From Catellatospora sp. IY07-71 (GTDB taxonomy: Bacteria; Actinomycetota; Actinomycetes; Mycobacteriales; Micromonosporaceae), in NCBI RefSeq assembly GCF_018326265.1, contig NZ_AP023360.1, forward strand, positions 1,032,501-1,096,500: 64,000 bases of DNA, in the 5' to 3' direction. The notes under the pieces were generated by a model. The model did not search any database, had not been told where the DNA came from, and was given only the letters and a program-made list of their open reading frames with translations. Position numbers and translations under genes: made by a program. Within the stretch, counting starts at the first letter, position 1. Each line of letters starts with the position of its first letter. Below are positions 52,107-64,000 of the stretch, piece by piece.

Positions 52107-52174
52107 TGGCGCCGGCCCGGGTGCCGCCTCCTCCGGCGGTCGGGCGGGCGCGGCCCGCTCTTAGTCTTGATCCC

Positions 52175-52792
52175 GTGGACACCGCCCAGACGCTCGACCG
52201 TGGCCTGCGCCTGCTCACCCTCGTCGCAGACACGCCCGGCGGGCTGACGGTCACCGAGGCCGCCAACCACCTCGGCGTCGGCCGCGCCGTGGTGTACCGC
52301 CTGGTCACCACCCTCACCGAGCACGCCCTCATCCGGCGCGACTCCGGCGGACGGCTGCGCCTCGGCCTCGGGCTCCTGCACCTGGCCCGCCGCGCCCAGC
52401 CGCTGCTCGCCGACGCCGCGCTGCCCGCCCTGCGCCGCCTCGCCGACCAGGTCCGGGCCACCGCGCACCTGACCGTCGCCGACGGCGACGAGGCCGTCGC
52501 GGTGGCCGTCGTCGAGCCCAGCGCGACGATGTTCCACGTCGCCTACCGCACCGGCTCCCGGCACCCGCTCGCCGCCGGCGCCGCCGGTCGCGCGATCCTC
52601 TCCGAGGCCGAGGGCTGGACCGTCTCCTCCGGCGAGCTGCAGCCGGGGGCGTACGGCATCGCGGCCCGGGTACACCACGTCGAGGGCCTGCGGGCCAGCG
52701 TCGGCGTGGTCGCCCTCGCCCCCCTCGACCCCGACACCGTCGGCCCCCTCGTCGTCGCCACCGCCCACGCCATCACCACCGCCCTCACCTGA
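52175..52792 (+). CDS. IclR-family transcriptional regulator (short)
   Basis: A 205-residue regulator: winged helix (LTVTEAANHLGVGRAVVYRLVTTL) and an IclR ligand domain with YRTGSRHPLAAGAAGRAIL. At 205 residues it is ~45 shorter than typical IclR proteins. GTG 52175 fits a leaderless start: TAGTCT ends seven bases upstream. No target operon adjoins. Confidence 0.85.
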   Translation: MDTAQTLDRGLRLLTLVADTPGGLTVTEAANHLGVGRAVVYRLVTTLTEHALIRRDSGGRLRLGLGLLHLARRAQPLLADAALPALRRLADQVRATAHLTVADGDEAVAVAVVEPSATMFHVAYRTGSRHPLAAGAAGRAILSEAEGWTVSSGELQPGAYGIAARVHHVEGLRASVGVVALAPLDPDTVGPLVVATAHAITTALT

Positions 52793-52797
52793 CCCCG

Positions 52798-52874
52798 TGA
52801 TCGTCCGACTTGCCTGGCATATGGGCGTATCTTGAGCGCGCATTCGCCCAGGTGCCTGGCAAGTCGGACGATCA
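52798..52874. repeat. Family B palindrome, copy 3 (perfect arms)
   Basis: 22-bp perfect arms (52798-52819, 52853-52874), core GTCCGACTTGCCTGGCA, starting five bases after the IclR stop and running into the first DnaA-like box. Confidence 0.9.
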
Positions 52875-52948
52875 TCCACAGCGGTTGTCCACATCCGTCC
52901 ACAGGTGATCCACACAGTTATCCACAGGGGGCGGGCGAGTTATCCACA
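52872..52948 (+). promoter_or_regulatory. Cluster of six DnaA-box-like 9-mers
   Basis: TCATCCACA (52872), TTGTCCACA (52885), CCGTCCACA (52895), TGATCCACA (52906), TTATCCACA (52918) and TTATCCACA (52940), all in one direction. Start spacings are 13, 10, 11, 12 and 22 bp, close to helical turns. Two match the E. coli consensus and one the high-GC actinobacterial form. No dnaA, dnaN or parAB is near, so this is more likely a DnaA-binding/titration or regulatory locus than oriC. Confidence 0.65.
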
Positions 52949-52991
52949 GGGCCGTGCACAGGGATCGGGAATCTCAGGCACGCTGTCCGGC

Positions 52992-53885
52992 GTGCGACGC
53001 ATCGACCGACCCCGACCACTCGCCTGGCAGGTGTTCCGCGGCTCCGACGCCCTGCGGGACGGCCTGCTCACCCCCGACCAGCTGCGCGGCGCGAACTGGA
53101 TGAGCCTCGGCTACAACGTCTTCGCCGACAGCCGACTCGAACACGACCATGAGCTGAGCTGCCGCGGACTGGCGCTCGACCTGCCGGAGCGCGCCTGCTT
53201 CGCCGGCCCGTCGGCGGCGTACCTGCACGGCGTCCCGCACGCCGCGTCACCCGGCGACCGGGTGCACCTCGTCGTCCCCACCGGCACCCGGCTCAACCAG
53301 CGCAAGCAGGCCGTCGTCCACCGCATGATGCTCGACGAAGGCGAGGTCGGCACCCACCGCGGCTATCCCGTGACCAACCCTCTGCGCACCTGCTGGGATC
53401 TCGCGCTGTGGCTCGACGTCCTGCCCGCCGTCACGATCATCGACGCGCTGCTGCACGCCAAGCTGGTCAGCGCGGCGGAGCTGAGCGAGCTGACCCGGGC
53501 CCGGTGGGGCAGGCACGGCGCGGCGAAGGCGGCGAAGGCGTTCGGGCTCGCGGACGGCCGGGCCGAGTCGCCGCAGGAGTCACGGCTGCGCGTGGGGCTG
53601 GTCCGCAACGGCGTGCCCCGGCCTGAGCTGCAGTTCCCCGTCCCGGTGGCGGGCCGGGTGCTGCATCCCGACCTGGCGTGGCCGGAATTTCGGGTCGCCG
53701 TCGAGTACGACGGCGAGTGGCACGACGCCCCCGACCAGTTCCACCTGGACCGCCGCAGGCTGAACCTGCTCGTCGGCGAAGGCTGGATCGTCCTGCACGT
53801 AACCAGCCGCCGCCTGCGCACCGACTTCCCCGCCCTGGTCCGCGAGATCAAATCCGCCCTCCGCACGCGCGGCTGGCGTCCCTAG
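52992..53885 (+). CDS. Endonuclease-like protein with AbiEi/DUF559-type layout
   Basis: A 297-residue protein. The C-terminus, HPDLAWPEFRVAVEYDGEWHD...LNLLVGEGWIVLHVTSRRL, matches the PD-(D/E)xK-like VSR/DUF559 fold: Asp in HPDLAW, Glu in VEYDGEWH. The N-terminal half resembles AbiEi-type antitoxin/winged-helix proteins common in actinobacteria. Its target is unknown. GTG 52992 was chosen; the frame further upstream passes through the DnaA-like boxes. Confidence 0.7.
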   Translation: MRRIDRPRPLAWQVFRGSDALRDGLLTPDQLRGANWMSLGYNVFADSRLEHDHELSCRGLALDLPERACFAGPSAAYLHGVPHAASPGDRVHLVVPTGTRLNQRKQAVVHRMMLDEGEVGTHRGYPVTNPLRTCWDLALWLDVLPAVTIIDALLHAKLVSAAELSELTRARWGRHGAAKAAKAFGLADGRAESPQESRLRVGLVRNGVPRPELQFPVPVAGRVLHPDLAWPEFRVAVEYDGEWHDAPDQFHLDRRRLNLLVGEGWIVLHVTSRRLRTDFPALVREIKSALRTRGWRP

Positions 53886-53960
53886 ATCGCTCGACTTGCC
53901 TGGCAGATGGGCGAAAGCGCGCTCAAGATACGCCCAAGTGCCAGGCAAGTCGAATGATCA
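53885..53960. repeat. Family B palindrome, copy 4 (reverse orientation)
   Basis: Arms GATCGCTCGACTTGCCTGGCA and TGCCAGGCAAGTCGAATGATC with several mismatches. The loop is in the opposite orientation to copy 3 (GCGCTCAAGATACGCCC against GGGCGTATCTTGAGCGC). It begins in the stop codon of the preceding gene. Confidence 0.85.
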
Positions 53961-53987
53961 AGCCACGGGCCGCGGGCGGCGGGGCGA

Positions 53988-55643
<1,656 letters not shown>

Positions 55644-55692
55644 GGCGAAAAGCGTACTCATGTGTCGAGGGGTCGCAGAATTCGCGGCCCGG

Positions 55693-57006
55693 CTAATCGA
55701 ACGCGAGGTAACCGAGATCACGCCGCTGGCCCAGCAACAGGCCCTTCGCGTCGGCGGCGAGCACCTCGGCCTCGGTGCGGACCTCGCGGCGGACCCGGCC
55801 GGTGGCGGGGTCGAGCACGATCACCCGGTCGGGCGCCCGATCGACGAGCACCACCACGCCGCTGCGGATCGCGGCGGACGCCTCCGGGTTGACCTTGCGG
55901 GTCCACAGCTGCTTGGGCTTGGTGGGGCGGTCGGCGTCGTGCTCGTACATGGTCAGCTTCTTGCCGTCGGCGGAGCGGACCAGCGCCCGCTGCGCGTCGA
56001 CGGCGACGAGGTGCTCGCCGGCCGCGCAGGTCAGCACGGGTTTGCCGAGGCCCGTCTCGATGAGCTGTTCACGGCCGTCGGGCAGCACGGAGACCAGCAC
56101 GGTGTCCGTGCCGGTGGGCTGGTCGCGCTGGTCGCACCCGCCGCCGCCGATGGTGCGCAGGTGCTGGCCCTTCGGGATCGACCAGACCTTGCCGCCGACG
56201 GTGTCCCGCGCGGTCACCTGGATGTCGCAGCCGCCGTCGCGCGGGGTGGCGACACTGTGCAGCACGCGGCCGCCCGCGACGACGATGCGCTCGCGGCGCC
56301 CCGGCTCCACCGGGTCCCGGGTCGCCTCGCCCAGTGCCGGGCTGACCACGTACACCTTGCCGTCGATCGGGAAGCCGAGCAGCTGCGGCATCTTGCCGGG
56401 CTCGTGCGACGGGGCGATCCGGTCGGCCCCCAGCGGCACGCTGCCGAGCAGCTCCGGGTTGTCGGCGAAGAGCACGAACCCCATCCCGGGCAGGCCGGTG
56501 GACCACTTCTCATCGCCGCTGGCGGGCTCGCGGGAGGTCAGCTCGCAGTCCTGGGGGGTACGGCAGGACACCTCCAGCAGCTGATCGTCGAAGGTCCACA
56601 CGGCCGAGGCCTTCTCGTCGCGGCGGATCACCAGGCCCGTCGCCGGGTCGATCACCTGGTATCCCTTGACCAGCAGCTTGCCGGCGACGACGACGGTGCG
56701 CTCGGGCGGCCCGGCCACCGCGGCCCAGTCCGCCGGGGTCGACCACACCCGGCGGCCACTGCCCCGGCTCAGGGCCTCGACCGAGTCGCGGTGCTCGACG
56801 ACGATGTGGTCGGGCAGCAGCGTGACGGTCTGCGGGGTGCCGCCCAGGCGCTCCTGCCAGCGGGCGGCCGGATCGGCGATGGGGCCGCTCGTGTTGATCC
56901 AGTTCCACAGGTCGGGGAACGGGTTCCAGACGCCGGTGCTGACCAGCACGGTCAGCGCGACGGCACCCGCTACGAGCCAGCCCGCGCCAGCCCTCCCCTG
57001 AGCCAT
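55693..57006 (-). CDS. Membrane-anchored beta-propeller (PQQ-like) protein
   Basis: A 437-residue protein: one N-terminal TM helix (~8-25) and an outside domain of repeated beta blades ([40 protein letters not shown]) typical of PQQ-like propellers. Four Cys may form disulfides. Function unknown. ATG 57006 follows TATCCT by six bases, again a leaderless pattern. Confidence 0.72.
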   Translation of the reverse strand: MAQGRAGAGWLVAGAVALTVLVSTGVWNPFPDLWNWINTSGPIADPAARWQERLGGTPQTVTLLPDHIVVEHRDSVEALSRGSGRRVWSTPADWAAVAGPPERTVVVAGKLLVKGYQVIDPATGLVIRRDEKASAVWTFDDQLLEVSCRTPQDCELTSREPASGDEKWSTGLPGMGFVLFADNPELLGSVPLGADRIAPSHEPGKMPQLLGFPIDGKVYVVSPALGEATRDPVEPGRRERIVVAGGRVLHSVATPRDGGCDIQVTARDTVGGKVWSIPKGQHLRTIGGGGCDQRDQPTGTDTVLVSVLPDGREQLIETGLGKPVLTCAAGEHLVAVDAQRALVRSADGKKLTMYEHDADRPTKPKQLWTRKVNPEASAAIRSGVVVLVDRAPDRVIVLDPATGRVRREVRTEAEVLAADAKGLLLGQRRDLGYLAFD

Positions 57007-57053
57007 CCGCAAAGGATAGCCAGGACGCGCTCAAACGTGAGTGACTGTCCGAA

Positions 57054-57539
57054 TCACCCGTGTCGGGCGGCTTTCCCCACCAGCGGCAGCGTCCGGTACG
57101 GCAACTGCTCGGCGAGCGCGATCAGCGTGGAGGCGCGCACGATGCCCTGGTACGCCACGATCTCGTCGATGACGCGTTGCAGGTCGGCATTGGAGCGGGC
57201 GACGATCCGGCAGAGCAGGTCCCCGCCCCCGGTGATGGTGTACGCCTCCAGCACCTCGGGGATCGTCGACAGGTGCGCGGCGACCGGGTCGTGGCCGCCG
57301 CTCTGCCGGATCTCCAGCGTGATGAACGCGGTGACCCCGTAGCCGATCGCCGCCGGGTCCAGCTCCGGCCCGAAGCCCTTGATGACGCCGCGCGCGACGA
57401 GCCGGTCCAGCCGGGCCTGCACGGTGCCCCGCGCCACCTTCAGGCGGCGCGAGGCCTCCAGCACGCCGATCCGCGGCTCGGCCGCGAGCAGCTCGATCAG
57501 CCGTACGTCCAGCTCGTCCACGCCGACGGTCACCGGCAC
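57054..57539 (-). CDS. Lrp/AsnC-family regulator
   Basis: A 161-residue regulator: helix-turn-helix (IGVLEASRRLKVARGTVQARLDRLVARGVI) and RAM ligand domain (EAYTITGGGDLLCRIVARSN). In related actinobacteria such a gene lies divergent from hpd; here an ECF pair separates them. I infer control of aromatic amino acid breakdown. GTG 57539 is the start. Confidence 0.88.
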   Translation of the reverse strand: MPVTVGVDELDVRLIELLAAEPRIGVLEASRRLKVARGTVQARLDRLVARGVIKGFGPELDPAAIGYGVTAFITLEIRQSGGHDPVAAHLSTIPEVLEAYTITGGGDLLCRIVARSNADLQRVIDEIVAYQGIVRASTLIALAEQLPYRTLPLVGKAARHG

Positions 57540-57545
57540 ATCATG

Positions 57546-58784
57546 TCACCGCGGGCCGAGGATGTTCTGCTGCCCGTCCGCGGTCCAGGTGCGGCCGCCG
57601 GCCCGGATCTGCACGGAACGGGGCAGCGCCCCGGCGACCCCGTCCTTGCCGCCGAGCCGGGCCGCGAACCAGCCGCCGGAGAAGCGCAGCGTCACCTTCC
57701 GGCCGTCGGCCAGCGTCACCGTGCCCGACTCGGCCCCGGCCGGGGCACGCCCGACGATCCAGCCCTCGCCGTATCCGGCGTCGGCCACCCACCGCATCGG
57801 CTGCCACGGTGCGGCGCCCGCCGCGGCGACGACGCTGAGCAGCGAGACGTGGTTGCCGCTGCGGTCGCAGACCATGACGGCGCCGTCCACGGCATGGACG
57901 AGCAGTGGCTGCGTGGCATCCCGAAAGGAGAACCGCCGCGGCGGCTGCGACGGCCCCCCAGCGACCCGGCCGCGGTCGGCGGCGGCCCGGCAGATCTGCT
58001 CCGCCGACTCGGTCAGCTGCTCCTCGGGCAGATAGTCGACGCCTGAGTCGAGGATCGTCGCCGTCGCCGTGTGCGCCCGGACGACCGCGCCGTTGAGCCC
58101 GCCCTCGGGCGCCCACAGCAGGAACAGGCCGCCGTCCAGCCTGGCCTCGATGACCCTGCCGTCCGGGCTGACGGCGTCGACCCGGGTCACTCCCGCGGGC
58201 ACCCGGCCTACGAAGTAGTCGGCGCTCGCGACCTCGCTCGGGCTTCCGTCCAGGTGCGAGATGGAGCCGTACCGCGGGATGCGGGCACCCACGTCAGGCA
58301 GCAGCCGCTGCGTGGGCTGTGCGTACGTCATGCTGATGCCGAGGCCGCTCGGCGACCGCTCGCAGTCGGCGACCACCTGGTCGTTGCCGTACACCCGAAT
58401 GCCCAGCTCCGGCTCCAGCGCTTCCATGCGCAGCGGCGGCAGCTCGGCGCGGTCCTCCGGCGCCAGCTTGCTCCGATCGCTGTCCAGCCACTTGCGGCGG
58501 CAGTCCTCGGCGAAGCCCGCGTGCCACGCCGGGCTCGCCGCGCTGGGGGTGGCCCCGGGTGTGGCGCTGGTCGTCGCCAGCGGTGCCACCTCTCCGGCGG
58601 GCGGCGAGGGCCATACCAGGAACCCTGCTGCCACGACCGCCGCGGCGGCGCCTACGGCAGCCCAGGCGACCAGGCGGCGGCGTGAGCCGCGCCCGGCCCG
58701 CTGTTCGATCTCGCTCACCGTCATGGTGAAGCGCTCCTCCCCGTATTCATCGGTGAGCCTCGCCCGCAGGTCGTCGACGGTCAT
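57546..58784 (-). CDS. Membrane-anchored partner of the second ECF sigma factor
   Basis: A 412-residue protein: ~35 cytosolic residues, one TM helix (~38-57), a Ser/Pro/Thr stalk, and two similar outside domains (VGRVPAGVTRVDAVSPDGRVIEARLDGGLFLLW and VGRAPAGAESGTVTLADGRKVTLRFSGGWFAARL). The duplicated extracytoplasmic domain suggests a sensor. ATG 58784 has a GGGAGGTGG site and overlaps the sigma stop by one base (TGATG). Confidence 0.75.
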   Translation of the reverse strand: MTVDDLRARLTDEYGEERFTMTVSEIEQRAGRGSRRRLVAWAAVGAAAAVVAAGFLVWPSPPAGEVAPLATTSATPGATPSAASPAWHAGFAEDCRRKWLDSDRSKLAPEDRAELPPLRMEALEPELGIRVYGNDQVVADCERSPSGLGISMTYAQPTQRLLPDVGARIPRYGSISHLDGSPSEVASADYFVGRVPAGVTRVDAVSPDGRVIEARLDGGLFLLWAPEGGLNGAVVRAHTATATILDSGVDYLPEEQLTESAEQICRAAADRGRVAGGPSQPPRRFSFRDATQPLLVHAVDGAVMVCDRSGNHVSLLSVVAAAGAAPWQPMRWVADAGYGEGWIVGRAPAGAESGTVTLADGRKVTLRFSGGWFAARLGGKDGVAGALPRSVQIRAGGRTWTADGQQNILGPR

Positions 58785-59278
58785 CACGCCACCTCCCGGG
58801 TGGGGTTGAGGGCCGCCAGACCGGCCGGAGCGAGTTGATGACGCAGGGACTGCACGGCACGGTGCAGGTGGGCGGTGACGGTGCCCTCGGCGATGCCGAG
58901 CAGCTCGGCAGTCTCCGCCACGCTCAGGTCGGTGATCAGCCGCAGCGCGACCACCTCCCGCTGCCGCCGGGGCAGCGCGGCCAGCTCGCGCCGCAGACCC
59001 CCGTCGCGCTCGGCCTCGGCGGCCGCGCGGTCCGGCAGGTCGCCGAGCACCTCGCGGCGCAGCCGCCGCCAGACCGAGCGCCGCACGTTGAGCGCGGTGC
59101 GCAGCACCCACGCGGTCGGGTTCGGGTGCACCCGCACCGTCGCCCAGCGCGCGCAGGCGCGGGCGTACGCCTCGGCCACCGCGTCCTCGGCGCCGGCCCG
59201 GTCGCCGCCGCCCGCCGCGAGCACGGCCCGGAACACCGCGTCCTTGCCGCTGAGGTAGAACTCAGCGAAGTCGTCCAT
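58784..59278 (-). CDS. ECF sigma factor (SigE/SACE-like), second
   Basis: A 164-residue factor: region 2 DFAEFYLSGKDAVFRAVLAAGGG...AEDAVAEAYARAC, region 4 LAALPRRQREVVALRLITDLSVAETAELLGIAEGTVTAHLHRA. ATG 59278 follows GGGGAG. Size and partner layout match the pair at 41325-42540, so both are paralogous modules. Confidence 0.88.
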   Translation of the reverse strand: MDDFAEFYLSGKDAVFRAVLAAGGGDRAGAEDAVAEAYARACARWATVRVHPNPTAWVLRTALNVRRSVWRRLRREVLGDLPDRAAAEAERDGGLRRELAALPRRQREVVALRLITDLSVAETAELLGIAEGTVTAHLHRAVQSLRHQLAPAGLAALNPTREVA

Positions 59279-59359
59279 CCCGTGTCTCCCCTTGTCACCG
59301 GGGATACGCCCGGGAGCCCGGTGAGCCTTACAGGGTTCGGTAACGAATTGATAACTGGT

Positions 59360-60633
<1,274 letters not shown>

Positions 60634-60642
60634 CCCCCGCAA

Positions 60643-60690
60643 GGAAGGGCACCTTCTTGTCGTTTTACGTATAGGAAGGTGCCCTTCTTA
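60643..60690. repeat. Family A palindrome after hpd
   Basis: GGAAGGGCACCTTCTT and, on the right, AGGAAGGTGCCCTTCTT around a short AT-rich loop. It begins ten bases after the hpd stop and likely ends its transcript. Confidence 0.87.
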
Positions 60691-60744
60691 ACCTCTGAAA
60701 ACCGGTGGTCCGGCCACCTGCGAGGACATGGAAGGATGTCACGC

Positions 60745-61419
60745 ATGACCTCCCCCTCCCCCTCGCCGTTCCCGCCGCCGGCGCCGCAGCCCGGCGCCCC
60801 GGGCGCGCCCGCCACGCCGTGGTCCACGCAGCCCGCGGGCTGGGTGCCGCCGCCCCCGCCGCCCGGCGCCTACCAGCCGCTCGCGCTGCCGCTGGCCCCG
60901 AACGGGCTGCCCCTGGCGAGCTTCGGCGACCGCCTGCTGGCGTTCCTGCTGGACGCCCTCATCGCGAGTGCGATCAGCATGGTCGTCACCCTGCCGGTGA
61001 CCTTCATCTGGATGTTCAGCTGGATCTCCACCATCGAGGAGTCGGCCAACAGCTACGACCCCTACGGCAACCCCGCGCCGCCGGACTTCTGGGCGCTGTT
61101 CGGCCCGATGATGATCTTCTTCGTGGTGGTCTTCGGCTTCTCCCTGGTCTTCACGTACCTCTACTACGTGGAGTACCAGCTGCGTAAGGGCGGCCAGACC
61201 GTCGGCAAGAAGACCATGAAGATCCGCGTGGTGATGGCGAACCCGGCCGAGGTGCTGGACCGGGGCGCGCTGACCAAGCGCTGGGCCGTGGAGCGCGTGG
61301 TGGGCATGTTCGTGCCGTTCTTCAGCTACCTCGACGGCTTCTGGCAGCTGTGGGACAAACCGCTGCAACAGTGCCTGCATGACAAGGCCGCGCGGACCGT
61401 CGTGGTGAAGGTCGGTTAA
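60745..61419 (+). CDS. RDD-family membrane protein
   Basis: A 224-residue protein: a Pro-rich N-terminus (~55 residues), then an RDD domain with ASFGDRLLAFLLDALIAS in TM1, a second TM at ~130-150 and GGQTVGKKTMKIRVV. RDD proteins are mostly uncharacterised; some are Na+/H+ antiporters. ATG 60745 is nine bases from GGAAGG. It runs with the next RDD gene. Confidence 0.85.
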   Translation: MTSPSPSPFPPPAPQPGAPGAPATPWSTQPAGWVPPPPPPGAYQPLALPLAPNGLPLASFGDRLLAFLLDALIASAISMVVTLPVTFIWMFSWISTIEESANSYDPYGNPAPPDFWALFGPMMIFFVVVFGFSLVFTYLYYVEYQLRKGGQTVGKKTMKIRVVMANPAEVLDRGALTKRWAVERVVGMFVPFFSYLDGFWQLWDKPLQQCLHDKAARTVVVKVG

Positions 61420-61428
61420 ATAACAGTC

Positions 61429-62328
61429 ATGACGATCAGCCCAGGGTGGTACAAGGACCCCGCCGATCCCGGCACGCAGCGCTACTGGGACGGCGAGGGC
61501 TGGCTTGGCGCGCCCCTGCCCGCCGACGCCACCCCGCCGGACGGGCCCCCGGCCGCGCCCCCACCGCCTCCGCCGCCGGCTGACCCGGCCCCGGCCGAGC
61601 AGCCGGTGCACAAGGTCAGCGGGGCACGCGACGGGGCCACGCCGCCCGTGCTGCCCGCGCCGCACCCGCCGACCGGCGGCCCCGGCGCGCCGACCGGGAC
61701 ACCGGGCAGCCGTACGCTGCCCCCCGGCTGGCCGTATCCCGTGCCGCAGCCACCGGTGCGCCCGCACGGCATGCCGCTGGCCACGCCGGGCGCGCGCCTG
61801 GTCGCGCGGATCATCGACACGGTCGCCCTGGTGCTGCTCAACGTCGTCGTCAACGGCTGGTTCGTGTACCTCTTCCTGCGCGACTACATCCCGTACACGC
61901 AGGCGGTCACCAACAAGTGGCTGGAGACCGGCCAGCTGCCGCTGGACATCCAGCGGCCCGCGCAGATGGACGCGCTGCTGTTCGTGATCGTCCTGATCGC
62001 GCTGGCGCTGTGGTTCGCGTACGAGGTCCCGGCGACCGCCCACACCGGGCAGACGCTCGGCAAGCGGATGGCGAAGGTCAAGGTGGTCCGCGCGGAGAGC
62101 CTGGAGCCGCTCGGCATCGGGCGGGCCTGGCGCCGGTGGAGCCCGCTGGCCATGCCGCTGCTGCTGCTCACCTGCTGTGGACCGTTTTTCGTGATCCTGC
62201 AGTTCGCCGACGTCATATTTCTCCTGATCGACCGCCAGCAGCGCATGGCCTGGCATGACCGGTCCGCGGGCACCTTCGTGGTGCACCCGCCGGAGCCGGT
62301 CCGGACCGACAAGAAAGGTGGCATGTGA
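61429..62328 (+). CDS. DUF2510 + RDD membrane protein
   Basis: A 299-residue protein: N-terminal DUF2510 ([24 protein letters not shown]), ~80 residues rich in Pro and Ala, then RDD ([34 protein letters not shown]). A paralogue of the gene before it, nine bases away; its stop overlaps the aminotransferase start by one base (TGATG), so all three appear co-transcribed. Confidence 0.88.
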   Translation: MTISPGWYKDPADPGTQRYWDGEGWLGAPLPADATPPDGPPAAPPPPPPPADPAPAEQPVHKVSGARDGATPPVLPAPHPPTGGPGAPTGTPGSRTLPPGWPYPVPQPPVRPHGMPLATPGARLVARIIDTVALVLLNVVVNGWFVYLFLRDYIPYTQAVTNKWLETGQLPLDIQRPAQMDALLFVIVLIALALWFAYEVPATAHTGQTLGKRMAKVKVVRAESLEPLGIGRAWRRWSPLAMPLLLLTCCGPFFVILQFADVIFLLIDRQQRMAWHDRSAGTFVVHPPEPVRTDKKGGM

Positions 62329-63386
62329 TGGGCAAGCGGACCCTCACCAGGGCTGACCTCGACGCCCTGCCGAACTACGTGCCGGGCCGGTCCGTGCCCG
62401 GCGCGATCAAGCTGGCCAGCAACGAGGTGCCGTACGGCCCGCTGCCCGGCGTCGTCGAGGCGGTGGCCGAGGCCGCCGCCAACGTGCACCGCTACCCCGA
62501 CATGGGGGTCGCGCAGCTGCGCGACCGGCTCGCCGACCGGCTGGGCGTGCCCGCCGAGCGGGTCGTCACCGGCTGCGGCTCCGTCGCGCTCGCCGAGCAC
62601 CTGGTGCGCGCCACCTGCGTGCCCGGCGACGAGCTGCTCTACTCGTGGCGCTCGTTCGAGGCGTACCCGATCATCGCGCACACCACGGGCGCGACGTCGG
62701 TGCGCGTGCCGAACACCGCCGAGCACGGCCACGACCTGCACGCGATGGCCGCCGCGGTCACCGATCGCACCCGGATGATCCTGGTCTGCAACCCGAACAA
62801 CCCGACCGGCAGCAGCGTACGCAAGGCCGAGCTGGACGAGTTCCTGGCCGCCGTGCCGGAGGACGTGCTGGTCGTGCTCGACGAGGCGTACCTGGAGTTC
62901 GTCACCGACCCCGGCGTGCCCAACGGCGTCGAGGTGTACGGCGACCGGCCCAACGTGGCCGTGCTGCGCACCCTGAGCAAGGCGTGGGGCCTGGCCGGCC
63001 TGCGCGTCGGCTACCTGGTGGCGCACCCCGAGGTGGCCGGTGCGGTGCGCAAGGTGGTCACCCCGTTCTCGACCAGCCTGCCCGCGCAGGCCGCGGCGCT
63101 GGCCGCGCTGGACGCCGAGGCGGAGATGCGCCGCCGCTGCGACCTGGTCATCGCCGAGCGCGACCGGGTGCAGATCGCGCTGGCGAAGGTGCTGCCGGGC
63201 GTGCCCGCCAGCCAGGCCAACTTCGTGTGGCTGCCGCTGGGCGAGCGCGCGGTGCCGTTCGCGCAGCACTGCGAGGCCGAGGGCGTCATCGTGCGGCCGT
63301 TCGCCGGTGAGGGCGTGCGCGTCACCATCGGCACGCCGGAGGAGAACGACGCGTTCCTGCACGCCGCGGACAAGTTCCTCGGCTGA
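62328..63386 (+). CDS. Histidinol-phosphate/aromatic aminotransferase (HisC2/Pat type)
   Basis: A 352-residue fold-type I PLP aminotransferase. [29 protein letters not shown] and the PLP lysine in [15 protein letters not shown] are present. Length and the N-terminus match the HisC2/Pat group, which transaminates aromatic amino acids. Proximity to hpd favours tyrosine or phenylalanine as substrate; a histidine-biosynthesis role is possible. ATG 62328 is preferred to GTG 62325. Confidence 0.87.
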   Translation: MGKRTLTRADLDALPNYVPGRSVPGAIKLASNEVPYGPLPGVVEAVAEAAANVHRYPDMGVAQLRDRLADRLGVPAERVVTGCGSVALAEHLVRATCVPGDELLYSWRSFEAYPIIAHTTGATSVRVPNTAEHGHDLHAMAAAVTDRTRMILVCNPNNPTGSSVRKAELDEFLAAVPEDVLVVLDEAYLEFVTDPGVPNGVEVYGDRPNVAVLRTLSKAWGLAGLRVGYLVAHPEVAGAVRKVVTPFSTSLPAQAAALAALDAEAEMRRRCDLVIAERDRVQIALAKVLPGVPASQANFVWLPLGERAVPFAQHCEAEGVIVRPFAGEGVRVTIGTPEENDAFLHAADKFLG

Positions 63387-63401
63387 GCGCGTACCGACGA
63401 A

Positions 63402-63446
63402 AAAGACCGCCGCCGGCCCGCGTGAGCGAGCCGGCGGCGGTTCTTC
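63402..63446. terminator. Bidirectional terminator
   Basis: ACCGCCGCCGGC (63406-63417) pairs with 63430-63441; A run before and TTCTT after. It lies between the aminotransferase and the convergent PKD gene. Confidence 0.88.
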
Positions 63447-63457
63447 CATGTCAGCCG

Positions 63458-64000
63458 TCAAGCCGCGGCGACCGTGATCTGCCGCGTGGTGCTGGCGGCC
63501 TTGCCCCAGCCGTCCGTCACGGTGAGCGTCACCGTGTACGTGCCGGCCGCGGGGAAGGTGTGCGACATCGACGACGCCGTGCTCTGCGCCGTGCCGTCAC
63601 CGAAGTCCCAGCGGTAGGTGAACGTGTCGCCGACGTTCGGGTCCGTGGACCCGACCCCGGAGATGTTGCACACCAGCAGCGTGCACGACGGCGTGTTGAT
63701 CACCGGCGTGGGCGCCGCGTTGCCCGGGGGCTCCGTGATGGTCACCGGCAGCGTCTTCGTCGCCGTCAGGCCGTACTCGTCCCGCACCGTCAGGACCACG
63801 TTGAACGTGCCCGGAGCGGTGTAGGTCTTGGTGGCCACCGCGCCGGAGCCGGTGCCCTGCCCGAAGTTCCACGAGTACGTCAGCGCCGGGGTGTTCTCGT
63901 CGGTCGAGGTGCGGCCGTCGAAGGTGCAGACGTTGTTCGTGCAGGCCACCGTGAAGTTGGCGACCGGCGCGTTGTTCGGCGGCACCTGCACGGTCACCGT
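63458..64000 (-). CDS. PKD-domain secreted protein, C-terminal part
   Basis: The frame enters from the right edge, so only the C-terminal ~180 residues are seen: two PKD beta-sandwich domains, with YSWNFGQGTGSG and YRWDFGDGTAQST plus TYTVTLTVTDGWG. The first domain has paired Cys (TVACTNNVCTF), the second CTLLVCN. Usually C-terminal to a secreted protease, chitinase or lectin; the enzyme part is outside the window. Confidence 0.87.
   Translation of the reverse strand, partial: TVTVQVPPNNAPVANFTVACTNNVCTFDGRTSTDENTPALTYSWNFGQGTGSGAVATKTYTAPGTFNVVLTVRDEYGLTATKTLPVTITEPPGNAAPTPVINTPSCTLLVCNISGVGSTDPNVGDTFTYRWDFGDGTAQSTASSMSHTFPAAGTYTVTLTVTDGWGKAASTTRQITVAAA

Noticed and set aside
52872-52948. 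Chromosomal origin of replication
   Set aside because: DnaA-like boxes are present, but no dnaA, dnaN, rpmH or AT-rich unwinding element is near, and all boxes point the same way.

Overview
The window is high-GC DNA with dense, short-spaced genes, frequent GTG starts and many four-base ATGA/GTGA overlaps. GroEL ends in GGEMDF, and the set of secreted proteases, Gly/Ala-rich exported proteins, ECF sigma factors and an MsiK-type sugar ATPase fits a filamentous actinobacterium. My best guess is Micromonosporaceae, from gene content and the abundance of short palindromic intergenic repeats; no 16S rRNA is present to prove it. The stretch is chromosomal, mostly housekeeping and catabolic, with one small island scar next to a tRNA gene.

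Layout. 1-9.3 kb: the end of a membrane-anchored subtilisin-like protease, a double GNAT, a sugar/H+ symporter, groEL under two CIRCE operators, a membrane protein, a cold-shock protein and a class A beta-lactamase-like exported enzyme. 9.4-15.7 kb: PaaN aldehyde dehydrogenase, a secreted barrel/SH3-like protein, a double GNAT, threonine synthase behind a SAM-I riboswitch, and an overlapping lipoprotein/exported-helical-protein pair. 15.9-22.3 kb: two ABC-2 type exporters; in the first the ATPase is fused to an extracellular alpha/beta hydrolase. 22.6-27.5 kb: a DeoR regulator divergent from a SIS-ROK-NagA-class II aldolase operon for N-acetyl-hexosamine use, stitched together by ATGA overlaps. 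27.6-36.6 kb: a PLP desulfhydrase/deaminase-like enzyme, a MazEF-type toxin-antitoxin pair, an APC permease, PAP2 phosphatase, S1 protease, DUF4032 protein, PLA2 and a two-RCK channel-like protein.

36.7-42.5 kb: a large exported low-complexity protein, a PH-domain membrane protein, a secreted carboxypeptidase-regulatory-domain protein and an ECF sigma/anchored-partner pair. 42.6-45.1 kb: an island scar with a frameshifted GntR-type regulator, a chain of very small genes, and a 961-bp unit bounded by 14-bp direct repeats with inverted 19-bp motifs inside, ending at tRNA-Thr(TGT). 45.4-57 kb: msiK, fumC, rlmB, cysS, tandem HAD hydrolases, an IclR regulator, a helically phased cluster of six DnaA-box-like sites, an endonuclease-like protein, class I fumarase and a PQQ-repeat-like protein. 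57-64 kb: Lrp regulator, a second ECF pair, hpd, two RDD membrane proteins, an aromatic/histidinol-phosphate aminotransferase, and the C-terminus of a PKD protein leaving the right edge.

Cross-cutting structure. At least five families of short inverted repeats sit at gene ends, one copy lies inside a coding region, and several genes appear to start leaderless (TAnnnT, six to eight bases, then ATG/GTG). The most interesting candidates are the SAM-I riboswitch on thrC with a hairpin over its start codon, the tRNA-proximal 961-bp cassette, the DnaA-box array, and the hydrolase-ABC fusion.
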